NCBI RefSeq assembly: GCF_000611645.1
Contig: NW_014013513.1
Location: 1,060-39,429 of the forward strand
Direction: 5' to 3'
Source: Monoraphidium neglectum
Lineage: Eukaryota > Chlorophyta > Chlorophyceae > Sphaeropleales > Selenastraceae
DNA: 38,370 bases
Positions 1 through 12,249 of this stretch are shown piece by piece (position 1 is the stretch's first letter; every line of letters starts with the position of its first letter). Under the pieces are notes generated by a model. It saw only the letters and a list, made by a program, of their open reading frames with translations. It was not told the DNA's origin and did no database searches. The position numbers and the translations under genes were made by a program.

Positions 1-1916
1 GCGCGTGTGGCCCCTCGACTTCCGCTCCTACCTGCTTGAGGCGGAGCACGACGCCCCCGCCAGCGCCGCCGCGCTCTCGCCCTGCGGCCTGCGCGTCGCG
101 GTGGGCTGCGAGGACGGCGCGCTGGGCGTGCTGGACCTGGGGGCGCGGCGCTACGCGCCGGCGGTCAGGAGCCACTGCGGATGCGTCAACGCGGCCGTGG
201 CGCACCCGGACAGGTGGGGCGAGGCCCCAGGTGTGGTGGGGCTGCTGCTTGTAAGTGGCGGGAGGGCGGGCAGCGGGGGCGCGCGTGTGCAGGGCCGGTC
301 TGCGCTGGTGCAGGCGCGACACGTATGGCTGTCTGGTTGCTTTCGATTTTGAGGGCTTACTGCTGAATCTCTACTACCGACGATGTCCAGGCGGCCCCCA
401 CAGCCGCGCCCCAGCCCCAACCTCGTGTGATCCGCAGTGATACGCGACCCCAACCCCACGACACTTGATGCCGTCCATCCCGCTTCCCAACCCAAAGGCC
501 AGAATATGCGACAGTGTCTTCTGACGGCACCGCGCGCATCTGGGACGCCGCGCCCGGTGGCGCCGGCCGCCAGCTGTACGAGTTCCGGGTGACGGGCGAC
601 GGCGCCGCGACGACGGTGGCGTACCACCCCATCAGATATGAGCTGGCTGTGGGATACGAGAGCGGGGCGGTCCGCGTGTTTGATGTGGCGACGACGCGGG
701 TGCTGCGAGACGCGCGGCAGCACGCGGGGCCAGTGGCGGGGCTGCTGCTGGGGCCGGAGGGCGCGCGGCTGCTGTCGTGCGGCGCGGACGGCGCGGTGGT
801 CGTGTGCGATGCGGCGCGGGTGAGTGCAAGGGGGGGCGCGGTTTTGCAGAGAGCCAGGGGGCGGCAGTGATTGCACGTAATGAAGGACCTCTGCTCTCTT
901 GTTCGACAAATCGGCGCAGCAGTATTGCTGCCTCGATTGATCCTATTGATGTTGTTTTGCCGCTTGTGCTGTCACACGCGCGTCCCCCCCCCCCAAACAC
1001 CCACGACTCTTCCACCCGTGCAAACACCCGGCACACCGGCAGGGCTACCAGCCAGTGCGTGTCCTCCCCGGAGACGACGCCTCGCAGGGCCGCACCCCGC
1101 CGGGCCCTGCCGCTGCGGCCCTCAGCCCCGATGGCGCGACCCTGGTGATAACCTCGGGCCCCCGGCGGCGGCCGCGCGCAGCTGCGGCCGGGGCCGGCGC
1201 GGACACGGCTGGCGGCGCGGCAGCGGCGGCGACAGCGGCGGCGGTGGCGGGAAGCTGCCTGCTGGTCTTTGATGCTGAGTCGCTGGAGCCGCGGCTGTGC
1301 ATCGAGACGCAGGCGGCCGGATACAGCAGGTGAGGGAGAGGCGAGAGTGGCAGGCTTCGTTGGCATGTGCATGGCAGCAGGGGAGGAGGGACCAGCACCT
1401 TGAGCCGGGTGAGGCGGCTGCACCTGTTTGTTGGTGTGAGCTGGCGTGACCACCGTGCCCTGACACTGAGTGCTGTTAAGGCCAGCACAGCTTGCCTCGG
1501 CCACTCACCAGCCCCATCGCAGTTGCCCTGATGCCTATTCTTTCTTCGCACCGCTGGCAGGCTGCTGTTTTCGCAAGACGGCGCCAGCCTGTGGGGCCTC
1601 ACCACCGCCGGCGACCTGCTGCGCTTCCACCTGGCCACCGGCCGCCTCGCGCAGCGCCTCGCGACCCCCCACCGCGGCGGCTGCGAGGCGCTCGCGCTCG
1701 CGCCGGGCGGGCGTGGCGTCATCACAGGCGGGGCTGACAAGATTGTCAAGGTCTGGGCGGTCGAGGCGGGCGGAGCGGAGCGGGGTCTGCCGGTCGCTGC
1801 CGTCGAGGAGTGGCCGCCGGCGCACCAGAGCTTCGTCGGACATCCGGGCGCTGTGAAAGGTGAGCGACGACACACGGTGTGTGTGGATGTCGGTGTGTGT
1901 GAGAGAGAGAGAGAGG

Positions 1917-1968
<52 letters not shown>

Positions 1969-4900
1969 TAGAGAGATGTGTGCAGTGGGGCCCCAGGGGC
2001 CAAGTCCTGCGGCGGGCCATGCTGAGCGGCTACCTGCAGGCCTGGGGGCCGGCTGTCAGTGCCAGCACCCAGCCAAGCACGTCCTGGTCTCTTCATGTTG
2101 AGCAGCCAGAATTCACTCCACCAATGCGCCCCTGATGGCAATGCAATACAGATATTGCGATCCAAGGGAACCAGCTCATCGCCTGCGGCGCCGGCGATGC
2201 CATCACGCTCTGGCGCCTCACGCCTGGGGCAGCTTGTGGGTCTGCGCCTCTCTTCGACGCGCAGCCTGCATCGCGGCCGGGCCCTTGGAACGAGGCGGCA
2301 GCGCGTGGTGGTGCTGCCGGCGGCGCGAGAGCGGCGTCCGACGCCCACCCAGACGCGAACGTGACGATGCGCAGCTGGCTGGTCGACGGCGAAGGGCGTC
2401 GCAGGCCGGCGTGGGCGCCGCGCGTCCTGGAGAGCGGTTTGGGCGGATTGGACGGGGAGGCAGGCGCCGCGTCTGGCGCCGGCAGCGAAGGGCGCTTGGT
2501 GCAGGAGCTGCGGGGGCTCACTGTTGACCCTGGTGGGCAATCCGGCACTGCAATCCAAAATTGGGCTGGCTCTTGCTTACTCTTGTCCCCCCTGCATTCC
2601 TTGGTCCCTGATGTTGAGTAGTTGTTGCTCGACTGCTCAACACGCGCTCAAGGCCGCCATCGTCTCACATCGTCAAGTTTTTATCAGACTCCAAACAACG
2701 CCGCCCCACCGCAGGCACCGAGCCATCTCCTCTGTTCGCCGCGGGCGCGCCCGGCAGCCCGCCTCTCGCGCCCTCGCCTGTCATCACGGGCCGGGCCTCC
2801 GCAGCCGCCGCGCCCCCGCTCGCGCCGCCGAACGCCGCCATCGTCGGCTTCGGCGCGGCGTCGGCGCGCTGCGTGATCTGGGCGCGATCCGAGGGATCTG
2901 TGATCTACGCGTCGGACAACATCATCGTCGTGGAAGATTTGGAGACGCACCACCAGGCCCTGCTGCAGCACCACCGCCAGCCGGTGGGCGCGCTGGCGCT
3001 CAGCGCGGACGGCGCCCTGCTGGCGTCCGCCGCGGCCGCGGCGGACGCGCCTGGCGGCGCGGCGGAGGTGTGCGTGTGGGACGTGCGGTCGAGGGCGCTG
3101 CTGCGGCTGCTGCGGCACCACGGCGCCGGCGTAGGCGTGCTCGCGTTCTCTCACGACGGCGCCTGGCTCGCGTCGGCATCGGGTGGCGCGCGTCGAGCGG
3201 AAGCGCGCGGTCCGGGAGGTGCGAGCGTGGCCGGCGGCCGCGTCAGTGGTTGTGCTGGTGATGGCGATGTTGGTGGCATGATGGGTGGCAGCCTGGTGCT
3301 GTGGGACCTGGAGGAGGGGGAGCCCTTGGCCCTGGGCAGGACACAGGGGGTGAGTGCTACCGAACAGCGGTAGTGAATGATAGTCGGCGGGGTTTCATTG
3401 GGTATGGTACGCGGGGCTGGCTTGGCAAGAAAGATGAGGAATGCTGCACTATGAGAGCTCGGGATGAGTCACAGCCAGCTGGGACTTGTGTGAGCAGTTG
3501 ATGAGCAGGCGAGGTCGTGCGTGAGCTGGTGAAATCAAGGGCAGCATGCCCTGTCATGTGCGTGATAACTTTGCAGGGTAAGCAGCGCACGTAGTGACCG
3601 CCATACCTCCAGCGCCGACCTGATTCCAGCCTGCATGCGCTACTTGCCTCCCACCGCCCCCGCACCCTGGCCGCCCTCGACCAATCCTTCACACCGCCCC
3701 TTCCCCTCCAAATCCTCTCTCCCTCCCCCAAACAGGAGCTGTGCGGCGTCGCATGGCTGCCGCAACGCCCCCTCCCCCAGCTCCTTACTGCGGGCGCCGA
3801 CGGCCTCCTCCTGTGGACCCTCAAGCCCCAGTTCCTCGAGCAGCGGGCCCTCACGCTGCCGGGCGCGGAGCGCGCGTGCGTCGCCCTTTGCACCGCCGAC
3901 GCCGTCGGTCCCGGTGGGGCCAACGAGGGAGCGCTGCTCGCGCCGCAGCTGGTGGACGGCGCCAATCTGCGCGGCGAGTGGGTGGTTCCTGACGGCGGCA
4001 CTGGCGGCGGCGGCGACGCGTTCGCTGAAGGCCCCCGGGCTGCGTGGGCGGCCGAGGCGTCGCGCACTGTATTTGTCGCCGACGCCGCCGGCGGCGTGTG
4101 GCGCGCGGACCTCGGAGAGGGCCGCCTCGTGTGCTGCGTGCGCGGCGCCGCGCTGCCGGCCGGCGAGGCGGCGACAGCCCTTCAGTGGAGCCGGCGGGCG
4201 GGCACCCTGGCCGTTGCCACGGACCAGGGGCGCGTGCTGCGCTATGACGTCGGCGGCGGCGGCAGTCCCCGGGCCGCGGCGCCCTGGCAGCTGGAGGGAC
4301 AGGTGATGCTGGACGGCCCCGTGGCGGCGATGAGCCTCGAGCCAGAGGGGCTGACGGAGGGCGTCGTCGCCACTGCCGGCTGCACGGCGTGGTACGTATC
4401 GCTGGCCGAGGGCGCCGCCGGCGCGCGCATGCCGGTAGTGTGCGGGCACGCGGGGCAGGTGCTGCTGCTGGTGTCGGCGGGGCCCTCGCGGCGATCAGGC
4501 GGCGGCGGGGGGGATGAGGGTGCGGGGCCGGCCGCGCCGTCCCTGGTGGTGTCTGTGGCGAGCGACGGGCTGCTGCGGGTCTGGCAGGCGGACAGCGCCC
4601 AGGTGTGTGTGGGGAGGAGGGGTTCGCGCTTCTGGCGCTGTGAGTGTGCGGTGCTTGGGAAATATTTGCACATGCATGATGTGCATCATGGCCGGATTCA
4701 TACTTCATTGGTGATGGATCGCTTCTTCCGCCAGCAAAAATCATATTGGATGATTGCATTGTGTGTCGAGACCCTTGCTCCCGCAACCCCACGCTCCCTG
4801 CTCAGGCTTTCCCTGCGGTCGAGTTCGAATCCGATGCGCCCTGCACAGCCGCCTGCTTCGCTCCCGGCCCCGCAAGCGGCGACGACGCCGCCGGCCCTGA

Positions 4901-6078
4901 CGCCGGCGGCGGCGGCGACCCCGCGCAGCAGCCGCCGCTGCTGGCTGCGGGATATGCTGACGGCCGTCTGCGCGTGTTTGACCTGCGGCGGCGCGCCATC
5001 CTGTGGAGCGCCGCGCGGCACCCGAGCCCTGTGGTGGCGCTGGCGTGGCACCCAACGCAGCCGCTGCTCTTGTCGGCGAGCAGGTTGGCTAGGATGGTGT
5101 TTTCGGGGCAGTTGAAGGCATGCATACATGGATGCAGCATCAGAAGGTTGGAAAAACGATCAAATCTGCGTCCTCATGTGTACTGCTGCTGCGCTGCGCT
5201 GCTGTGCCATTTGGCCGTTGGCCCCTGTCCCCTGCTCAAAGGATATCCGCTCGCACACACGTCGATGCCAGGGACGGCTCCATCGCGGTGACCCACACCG
5301 ACACGTCGCGCCTCGCATCCATCTGCCACGACTTCACGCACGCCGTCTCGCCGCTGCACGCGCTTGCGGTGTCCCCCGGCGACACCGGGCTGTGCGCCGG
5401 GGCGTGGCTGGACCGGCTGGTGGTGTTTGGGGCGCCCTGGAGGGCGGCGCAGGGGCAGAGGGCGCCGGTGGTGGCAGAGTACCGCTGCCCAGAGGTGAGC
5501 CAGGGGGTGCTGATGATGTTTGCTCAATCATTTGGGCGACGATCACCGCAGACACACGCCAAAATCTACTTTAGGTAAGTGGCAAACTCTTGTGTGTGCC
5601 GTCGGTTGTTTGTGTGCTGGTGTGGTTAGCAGAGCCGGCCCCTCTCGCAGTTTGCAAACCTGTCATGACGCCCTGCATGTCATACCACCTCCCACAGGTG
5701 CCCGACTCCCTGCCTCAGGGCGTCGAGCCCCGCGTTGTGTTCCTGCCCCACAGCCCCCGCCTCCTGCTCTTCTCCAGCCCCTGCCTCGGCGCCACCGCCC
5801 TGCTTTTCGACGCTGCAGCCAACCGGCCCCTGCGTACGCTCGCGCTGCCTGCGCCGGCGGCGGCGCTGGCGGCCGCGCCGTGCGGGCGGTACATCGCCTT
5901 TGGCATGGAGAACGGCGGCGTGCTGGTGGCCGACACAGAGGGCGAGGCGTCGGTGGAGCTGTCGGGTCACATCAGGCCCGTTCGGGCGCTGGCGTTTGGG
6001 GCGGGCGGAGAACTGGTGTCGGCGGCCGGGGAGGCAATGTGGGTGTGGCAGCCAGATGCCTCAAGGGCGCGGCGGTGA
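1..6078 (+). CDS. WD40-repeat protein, WDR90/POC16-like (3' part, N-terminus outside window)
   Basis: Ten exons join in phase: <1-213, 498-819, 1043-1329, 1561-1859, 2152-2532, 2715-3349, 3736-4602, 4806-5083, 5272-5494, 5698-6078 (TGA). They give 1294 residues with no internal stop. Many WD40 blades are visible, for example ATVSSDGTARIWD (exon 2), GGADKIVKVW (exon 4), VVSVASDGLLRVW (exon 7) and AAGYADGRLRVFDLRRR (exon 8). The entry point RVWPLDFRSYLLEAEHDAP and the central segment around NIIVVEDLETH, followed by a new run of blades, resemble WDR90, whose Chlamydomonas counterpart POC16 is a centriole protein. Family knowledge: WDR90 proteins carry an N-terminal CFA20-like domain, which would lie upstream of this window. 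Low-complexity Ala/Gly inserts sit in exons 3, 5 and 6. The assignment to WDR90 rests on remembered sequence pattern; a generic multi-WD40 scaffold is the alternative. It converges with the next gene. Confidence 0.7.
1901..1976. repeat. (GA)n microsatellite in intron 4 of the WD40 gene
   Basis: A nearly pure GA dinucleotide run of about 76 nt with a few GG, AA and TA interruptions, lying just after the donor at 1860. Confidence 0.95.
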
Positions 6079-6602
6079 CTTTTATGTTGGGGCACTTCGG
6101 CTGGTATTGCAACAATTCTGCGGGTGACATCACGCTTGCGCGTGGCTTTGCCATGGCACCAGCGCCTGCTGAATAGCACATTTGATTTGCGCGTCTTCCC
6201 GAGTGTACTATTGCAACCTCTGCCAAGACTGGCATAAGAAGGCTGCACTCAAAAAGCGCCAGTAACACCACAAAGTAACGGCAGCCATGCCATCATGGAT
6301 CTTGGTCAGCTGCGCGCTCCTGCAATCTGCCAGCCGTCTCTACCACACCTTGCCTGCCCCGGGGTGGTGACCTGGAGATCGTTCAGATACTAAGCCGCTC
6401 TTGAAACTGAACCTTTAGATGCACATCCAATAACATGTGCTCTGAACAGCCAGCACGATGCGACTTTTTTGCAGAACGAACAGAAGCAAAGAGCATTGGG
6501 GGTATGATAAGCACTCCCAGAGCTGCTCAGAACATTAAGCATTACCGGTCAAGCATCACGCAATCACCACCTGTCGACAGCGCCAGCCCGGTCAACATCA
6601 GA
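6079..6602. other. Intergenic region between two convergent genes
   Basis: This stretch holds the 3' flanks of the WD40 gene (+) and the THI5-like gene (-). Base composition is less GC-rich than in the exons. I found no TGTAA motif on either strand, no convincing coding exon and no RNA gene. Confidence 0.6.
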
Positions 6603-9351
6603 TCAAGGCAGGAACTCGTTCGTGGCCAGGTTGTCAGCCGGCGGCGGCGCGACGCGCTCCCCTCCGCCGCCAGGGCTGCGCAGCTCGTCGAGTGTCGCGT
6701 TGTCGGGCCCCGAGGCGCGCGACTGCACCTTGGCCGTCAGCAGCCCCGCGCTGTCCAGGAATGCCAGGAAATTTGACCACCTGGTTTGACCAAAGACAGC
6801 GGCAAAGTGCTCTTGATAGGCATAGTGAGGGCACCGGTGTGCAGGTGAGCGGCGTCCAGGACGCCAGAGCGGTCAAGACGCAACGTGCGAAGGCGGCTCG
6901 CTGGTTGACCAGTCGGTCGCCGCTTGTGCGTCGTATGACCTGGCTTGCTCAAGTCTGGTGGCAGGACGCGCCCGCTGGCCCAGCAGAGCGCTCCAAAGCA
7001 TGCCACCCCCTGCCCCACAATCCCCTCGCACCTCTCCAGATCCATCCGGCCCCAACCCTGGGGCCCCAGCAGGTGGGGCGCTACAGCCGCGGCGCTGTCT
7101 GCCACCATCGCCGGGTCAAGCGGCGTCGGCAGCGGCGGCCACTCGCCCGCAGACACGCCCGCATCCACGTACGCGCAGAGCGCGGCGGCGGCGTCCGCGG
7201 GGTGCTCGGCCGCGTGGCGGTAGCCGCGGGCGGCGGCCGCGAGGAAGGCGCGCGCCACGTCTGGAGAGTCCCTGGCGGGGCCGTGGGTGCGGAATGCCGT
7301 GTGCGTGTTGGGGTCGAGCTTGTTTTTCTGCAATGCATGTTCGGGCCGACTGGCGCGCTGCAGCCATATCCATCCATCTAGACGGCAGCGCCCTCTGGTG
7401 CGACACCTCGCGGCCCTCGAACTTCAGGTGCCGGCGTGCGCAAAGTGGACACGCGCAGCGGCGGCGGGCGCGGCCTGGGCAGAGGCAGTCCGCACCTGAG
7501 GAAGTCCGGGTGCGCGGCTATGACCGGTGAGTGGCCGTAGTCCAGGTAGTCCGCGGGGTTGAAGGCGTTGAGCTCGACCCCTTGCGTGTTTGAGCGCGCG
7601 TCGGTCGGTGGTGTGTGGTTTGCATGGGTTGGGTTTGAGGGGCACGGTTACAAAGTCGAAGTTGGAGCGTTGGGATACAGATGGCGATACAGGATGGCGC
7701 CACTCTCCCCGCTTCCCGGGGACTCCTGGCACAAGGCATTCCCGAGGCGGCCCTCTCAGTGTGGAGGGCGGCCGCGCTGGCCATGGCGCTGGCGGCGGAG
7801 CTGCCGCAGCGAGTGCCCGCCCCTCACCCGCCCTCTTGGCCAGCACGCCCTCCCAGGGCAAGAAGATCCAGGTCGCGTCGGCTCCGCCCTGCAGGGCAGC
7901 GGGCGGCGGAGCGCCCGATGAGTGACGTCGCGGCCGGACCCGCGACGGCTGGCCAGCCAACGTCGACTCCTCCTCTCCCGCAAGCATGCGTGATGTTCAA
8001 CTCCTTTTAAGTGCTGTCGTCCACCGCAGTTGACTTCAAGCGCAGATTTGCCCATGAAACCCACATGCAGCTGCAAGTGCAGCCTCGCGTGCGCATTTGC
8101 AGGCACACGCACAGCTGGGCCTCCTCCTCAAGCCATCCCGCAACCCCCACACCTTCAAGAATGTGTCCCAAATGGTCAGCATGGGGGGCGTGGACTCGAC
8201 GTACTCCCCCTTGCCGCCGTCCTTCCTTATCATCTCCTGCACGATGCGCCCCTCGTAGCGCGCCCCGTAGCTGGCGTATGTCTTGCCATCGAGGAGGGAG
8301 GGCCTGCAGGCGGTGCGCCACAGGTGCAGGGCGCGGCGCGTGGAAGAGTGCGGCCGCACTTGCTGGGTGATGTGCATCCGGGGCGCCTTGCGGTGCTCAA
8401 GTCCCTTGAGAACAGGGGGGCCGCAGTTCCAACAAGAGGGCAGGGGGCCTCGCCATGTACCAGGTCGAACGGCAGGGCCCCGAGCCCTGGCCTCTGCAGC
8501 TGCGCCCTGCTCTTCGTGCTGTGCCGCACGCTCCTTCCCATCCGCGCCCCGCGGGCCGCTGCCCAGCCCACCGGTCGATGCCGCTGGATTTGAGGGTGAC
8601 AATTGCGTGGGCGCTGCCCTGCAGCAGTGTGGCCACTGCCTTGATCTTGGGCTTGGCATCACCGGGCCAGGTGTGCCTTGGAATGAATCGGCGCGGCTGG
8701 GTTCAACGGGACACCGGGGCGGTTGGAGCAGCAGCAGCCACGGCTGCGCCTGCACCTGTAATCTCAACGTTCCCAGTATGCGCTCGTCGGGACGCTAAAA
8801 GAGACCATGATTGACAGAAGCGGGCGTCAGGCGTGCACGGGCACTGTCATGCACCGCACACAACACATGCTTGCTCGCAGCTCCCCATGCACAGCACCCC
8901 GCCCCCTCGCCAGCCCCCCAGCAGCCGCACCAGCTGATGACGGACTCGCTGGGCACGATGGCAAACTGCGCCGTCCCCGCCTCAAGCCGCGACGCCGGCG
9001 TCGCCTCGTAGTTGTCTGCATGGGGCGACACCAGCCGCACGTCCAGGCCGGCCTCTCGGAACCAGCCCTCCTGGATGGCGAGCGCGAGGCCGCCGTGATT
9101 GGTGTTGGGGGTCCTGCAGGGCGCGGGGCGGCGCATAGTGGTGCGTGCGCGTGAGGAGCGTGTATATTGACCACGTTTGCAAGTGAGGGCTCTGAAGACC
9201 GTCATGGGCGGTGGCAGCCGCCATGCGAAGCGCTGAGACCTGCACCGCTCAGAAGCTGGGTGCCACGGCGCATAGCCCATAGGCGCATTGCAGACATTGG
9301 CTATCTGTGCTTTCCTCACCAGTCAAGTGCGACATTCACAGTACGTGACAT
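6603..9351 (-). CDS. NMT1/THI5-like (SsuA-type) substrate-binding-fold protein
   Basis: Eight exons on the minus strand join in phase: 9351-9320, 9113-8931, 8676-8572, 8303-8153, 7888-7828, 7580-7496, 7271-7032, 6780-6603 (TGA). They give 344 residues. The ATG at 9351 is the first in frame after an upstream TGA. The protein opens MSRTVNVALDW then TPNTNHGGLALA, the hallmark first strand and helix of the NMT1/THI5 family. Further family blocks are APSES-like VPSESVISW, GSAHAIVTLKSSGI, DGKTYASYGARYEGRIVQ, PPMLTIWDTFLK, ATWIFLPWEGV, DYGHSPVIAA and GPQGWGRMDLERW. Family knowledge: members bind pyrimidine-like or sulfonate ligands in bacteria, and fungal THI5 makes the thiamine pyrimidine. There is no signal or transit peptide, so it is probably cytosolic. 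The fungal CCCFC motif is absent at the matching place, so THI5 synthase activity is doubtful. The ligand is unknown. Confidence 0.85.
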
Positions 9352-10568
9352 CGTCGCTGCGCGGACCTGCTTGGTGGGCGACGGCGGCGGAAAAGCGTTG
9401 GGCGGGCTGCGCACGGATCAGAAGCTCCAGGCCTTGCTTCGCACCCATCGGTTGGTCACGCCGATGGCTAGCGTATGTTTCAAGATACGACCATAGGCCT
9501 CACCCTTAAGCCTGGAATTCTAGTTTGCTGCTCGGCGTTCGGCAGATCAGCGTTTTTGCAGACGTCCGTGGGGTGCAGGCAGGGGTCAGCGCGCTGGATC
9601 TAAAATCTTACATATCATTCGCTGTGGGGCCGGTGTGTGATGAATGCCGCACGGGTGATACTGGTTGGTGACTGCGGTGACACTAGGCATTGCTGTTGCA
9701 AAGAGAGCGTGCTGGGCCAAGTACATTGAAGCTTGGGCATTGTAACAAGCATATGCTTGAACTAATGATCAATCAATCAGCTGTGCAGCGCCCGGCATGG
9801 GAACATTCGTCCACAACGCCGGACCCATAGTCAGCCGCTCCTGCCCCCAGCCAACCGAGGCCAGTGATGAGTTGAGCCGCCCCAGCACATGGCCCCTTGC
9901 CACACGCCGCCTTTCAACCCGGTCTGTGTCAACACTATCCTGGCGATTTCCAGAGCGCAGGGTGGCTGCCCTGCTTCTCACTTTACTTTTTCCATTTACG
10001 ACTCAAGCCAAGGCTCACCCGGCACAAATTGATTACAGTCGAATAGACGAATAGCGGCCGTGCAAATTTCGGCACACTGCGTTCATGGGACGCAACAGGA
10101 TGACTGACCAACATCACACCATGAGCGCGTTGTTTCAGAGCACACAGCACCGTCATAGGGACACACACAAGACTAATTTTAAACTGGGGCCAGGAGTCTG
10201 CCGTCACACAACATCGTCGCCAGAGGCACACAACCGCAAGCACTCGGGACAAGCGTGCGCACGTGCGCGTATCCATCGTGCTCGGTGCTCATGCAGCCGC
10301 AAGGCCTTGGTGGCATGCCTAAAACCAATGGACGTGGCGGCTGGCCTGCCACCAGCAACACTGCCGGTGTATGCGGTGCACTCAGCGCCGACGGCACCCT
10401 TACAATCTACAACCCTCTCGACAGCAACCAACTGTCCGCGCCTCTCACTTCCTGTACAACAGCCGCCAGGCCGCGTCACGCACTGGCAAGCGTAGCCCTC
10501 TGGTAGCTGCGGTCGCAGCAGCCGCCACTCCGGCGCTCAGCCAACCTCTGCTCGCAAGCCCGCGGTGC
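9352..10568. other. Intergenic region with no gene seen
   Basis: About 1.2 kb, less GC-rich than the exons, between the start of the THI5-like gene and the end of the SGGR-motif gene, both on the minus strand. It should contain the promoter of the former and the 3' UTR of the latter. Open frames here are short and show no codon or domain signal. Confidence 0.6.
10400..10404 (-). terminator. TGTAA polyadenylation-type motif
   Basis: TGTAA on the minus strand, 165 nt beyond the stop of the SGGR-motif gene. TGTAA is the usual green-algal poly(A) signal. The motif is only 5 bp, so chance occurrence is possible. Confidence 0.35.
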
Positions 10569-11572
10569 TCACGGGACGCTGATCGTCACGGCCGAGGCGG
10601 TGCTGGTGGGGCTCACCAGGGCGGGCGCCGCGGGCGCAGCTGGCACCTCCACAACCACCACGGTGGGTGCCGGGGCCGGCGCCGGGGCCGGCGCAGGCGC
10701 CGAGAGGACGGGGACAGGCACCGGGATGGGCACGATGGGTGGCGGGAAGAAGAGCGGCGGCGGGAAGAGCGGCGCCACCACCACCGGCGGGGGCGCGGCG
10801 ATGACGGTCGTGTTGTTGTTGATGACGGTGGTGTTGGTGCTGGAGGTGGAGGTGGAGGCGGAAGCAGATGCCGCCGCCCTGGGGGGCTCGGGGCTGCGCC
10901 AAGGTGCGGGTGTGGGGCAAGGCAGGGGGTGAGCAGTGTGGTTGCGTTTGAACAACCGAACATGGTGACGCCCTCTACGTTTGAGTCCTGCTGCTGATGG
11001 CGCCACCCCACGCCGTCTGATTGTTGCGGTGCCCAAACGGCTGATGGCGGGAGCGCGGCGGGGGCGACGCCACCAGGGCGGGACACCCAACCATGCAGCC
11101 AGCCCAGCCCATGGATCAGGACGAACGACGCAGCCTCGGCCCGGTGCAGTGCAGGCGACGCTGACAATAATTTCTGGCACGATTTTAGAAGGCTTGCAGG
11201 GCCGCAGGTGCAGATCGGCAGGTCGGAGGAACTGTGTGGGTCCTCCAACACCCCGTCGACCCTGGCGTCGCTAGCGAATCATCTGCACAAGTACCTCTGA
11301 CCCAAAGCGACCATAGCTACGCACCCTGCGCGCCGCTTGGCGAAGCCATTGGCGCTCACGCGGCCTCCGCTTCGTGCGGCGGCGAAGGCCTCATCAGGGG
11401 CAGCGGCGCTGCCCAGCAGGATCGCCGAGGCGACGACACCCGATAGCAGCAGCTGTTGCACCTTGGGGCGCTCCTCCGGGGCAGCCGTGGCCCTGCAGAC
11501 AACTGCCGAGCAGCGCGCACGCGCCGGGGCCGCGGCCAAGAGCTGCTTGCGCTGCGCCATGAGTGCCGCCAT
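10569..11572 (-). CDS. Predicted plastid/thylakoid-targeted SGGR-motif protein with proline-rich tail
   Basis: Two exons, 11572-11325 and 10893-10569 (TGA), join in phase to 190 residues. Residues 1 to about 35 form a basic, Ala/Ser-rich chloroplast transit-like segment (MAALMAQRKQLLAAAPARAR). A hydrophobic stretch (LLLSGVVASAILLGSAAA) ending in AFA follows, which looks like a thylakoid-transfer signal with an AxA cleavage site. Next comes AARSGGRVSANGF, a motif I associate with small plastid proteins of the DUF1517 kind, where ARSGGR starts the mature protein. Exon 2 encodes a Ser/Thr segment, TTVINNNTTVIAAPPPVVV, then Pro/Val/Phe-rich and (AP)n sequence. I do not see the full DUF1517 domain, so function is unassigned. 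It shares a 677-bp upstream region with the divergent peroxiredoxin-like gene. Confidence 0.6.
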
Positions 11573-12249
11573 TGTGCTGTAAGACTGGGCACCCAATTTC
11601 GACAAGGTATGCCTAGCTTGAAAAGGTAAGTTTGTAGAGTTTGAAAATGCTCTTGAAGTAGGGGTGGGTGCAGTCGCCACTTGCACACCCCACAGGTGTC
11701 CCTTGCGCTGCCAGGTAGTCTCAGTGTGCACCAAAACAGCGTCAAGGTCTAGAGTGCAGAGCATCCGCCTCTGCACGGCAGTCTTTCCTTCGTCAACGTA
11801 GCACCGTCCACAACCGTGGCACTGCTCAGAGGCTGCCGACAGGACAGGCTGGAGTGCTGACCCCACAGAACCATCCAGACAAATGCCGCAGCACTGTCCA
11901 GTGGTGTTGTGCTTTGCTCATGACTGGGGTTTTTCAATTGAAGAGATCCTACTTCATGCATTCGTCAACAAGCTGAATGTCTCGAGGCGGTGGGCCCGTC
12001 AGCGTAGCAGCACCAACAGCAACCAGCAGCGGCGGCAGTCATGGTGTGGTGACATCGGTGACGCAACACTGAGATGAGGCGTCCCCGCTTGCGAAACGGC
12101 TCTCGAACTTTATCAGCGCGTTTCTCAAGTTGCTGCGCAACACCTCTCTGCTCTCGGTCCACCTTTCTGCTCTCGACGCAACGCGCGGAGTCTCGATCGA
12201 CGCATCACGTCTGCTTTTTAGCAAGTGCGATTGCTATCTCAAGAAAGCA
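11573..12249. promoter_or_regulatory. Divergent intergenic (bidirectional promoter) region
   Basis: A 677-bp interval lies between two outward-facing start codons, both of predicted plastid proteins. It must hold both 5' UTRs and promoters. I could not define a TATA box or other element with confidence. The layout allows, but does not show, shared control. Confidence 0.5.

Noticed and set aside
632..1875. Long minus-strand open frames opposite the WD40 exons
   Set aside because: They are Arg/Pro/Ala-rich antisense shadows of GC-rich exons and introns; the plus-strand WD40 reading explains the DNA.
7272..7327. Upstream extension of exon 7 of the THI5-like gene (acceptor at 7328)
   Set aside because: It has the wrong phase for the preceding donor at 7496. 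The acceptor at 7272 fits and yields FLRDSPDVARAF, as expected for the family.
10600..10932. Plus-strand Gly/Thr-rich frame opposite the SGGR-motif gene
   Set aside because: The minus-strand reading splices in phase to a transit peptide and SGGR motif, so the plus frame is its shadow.
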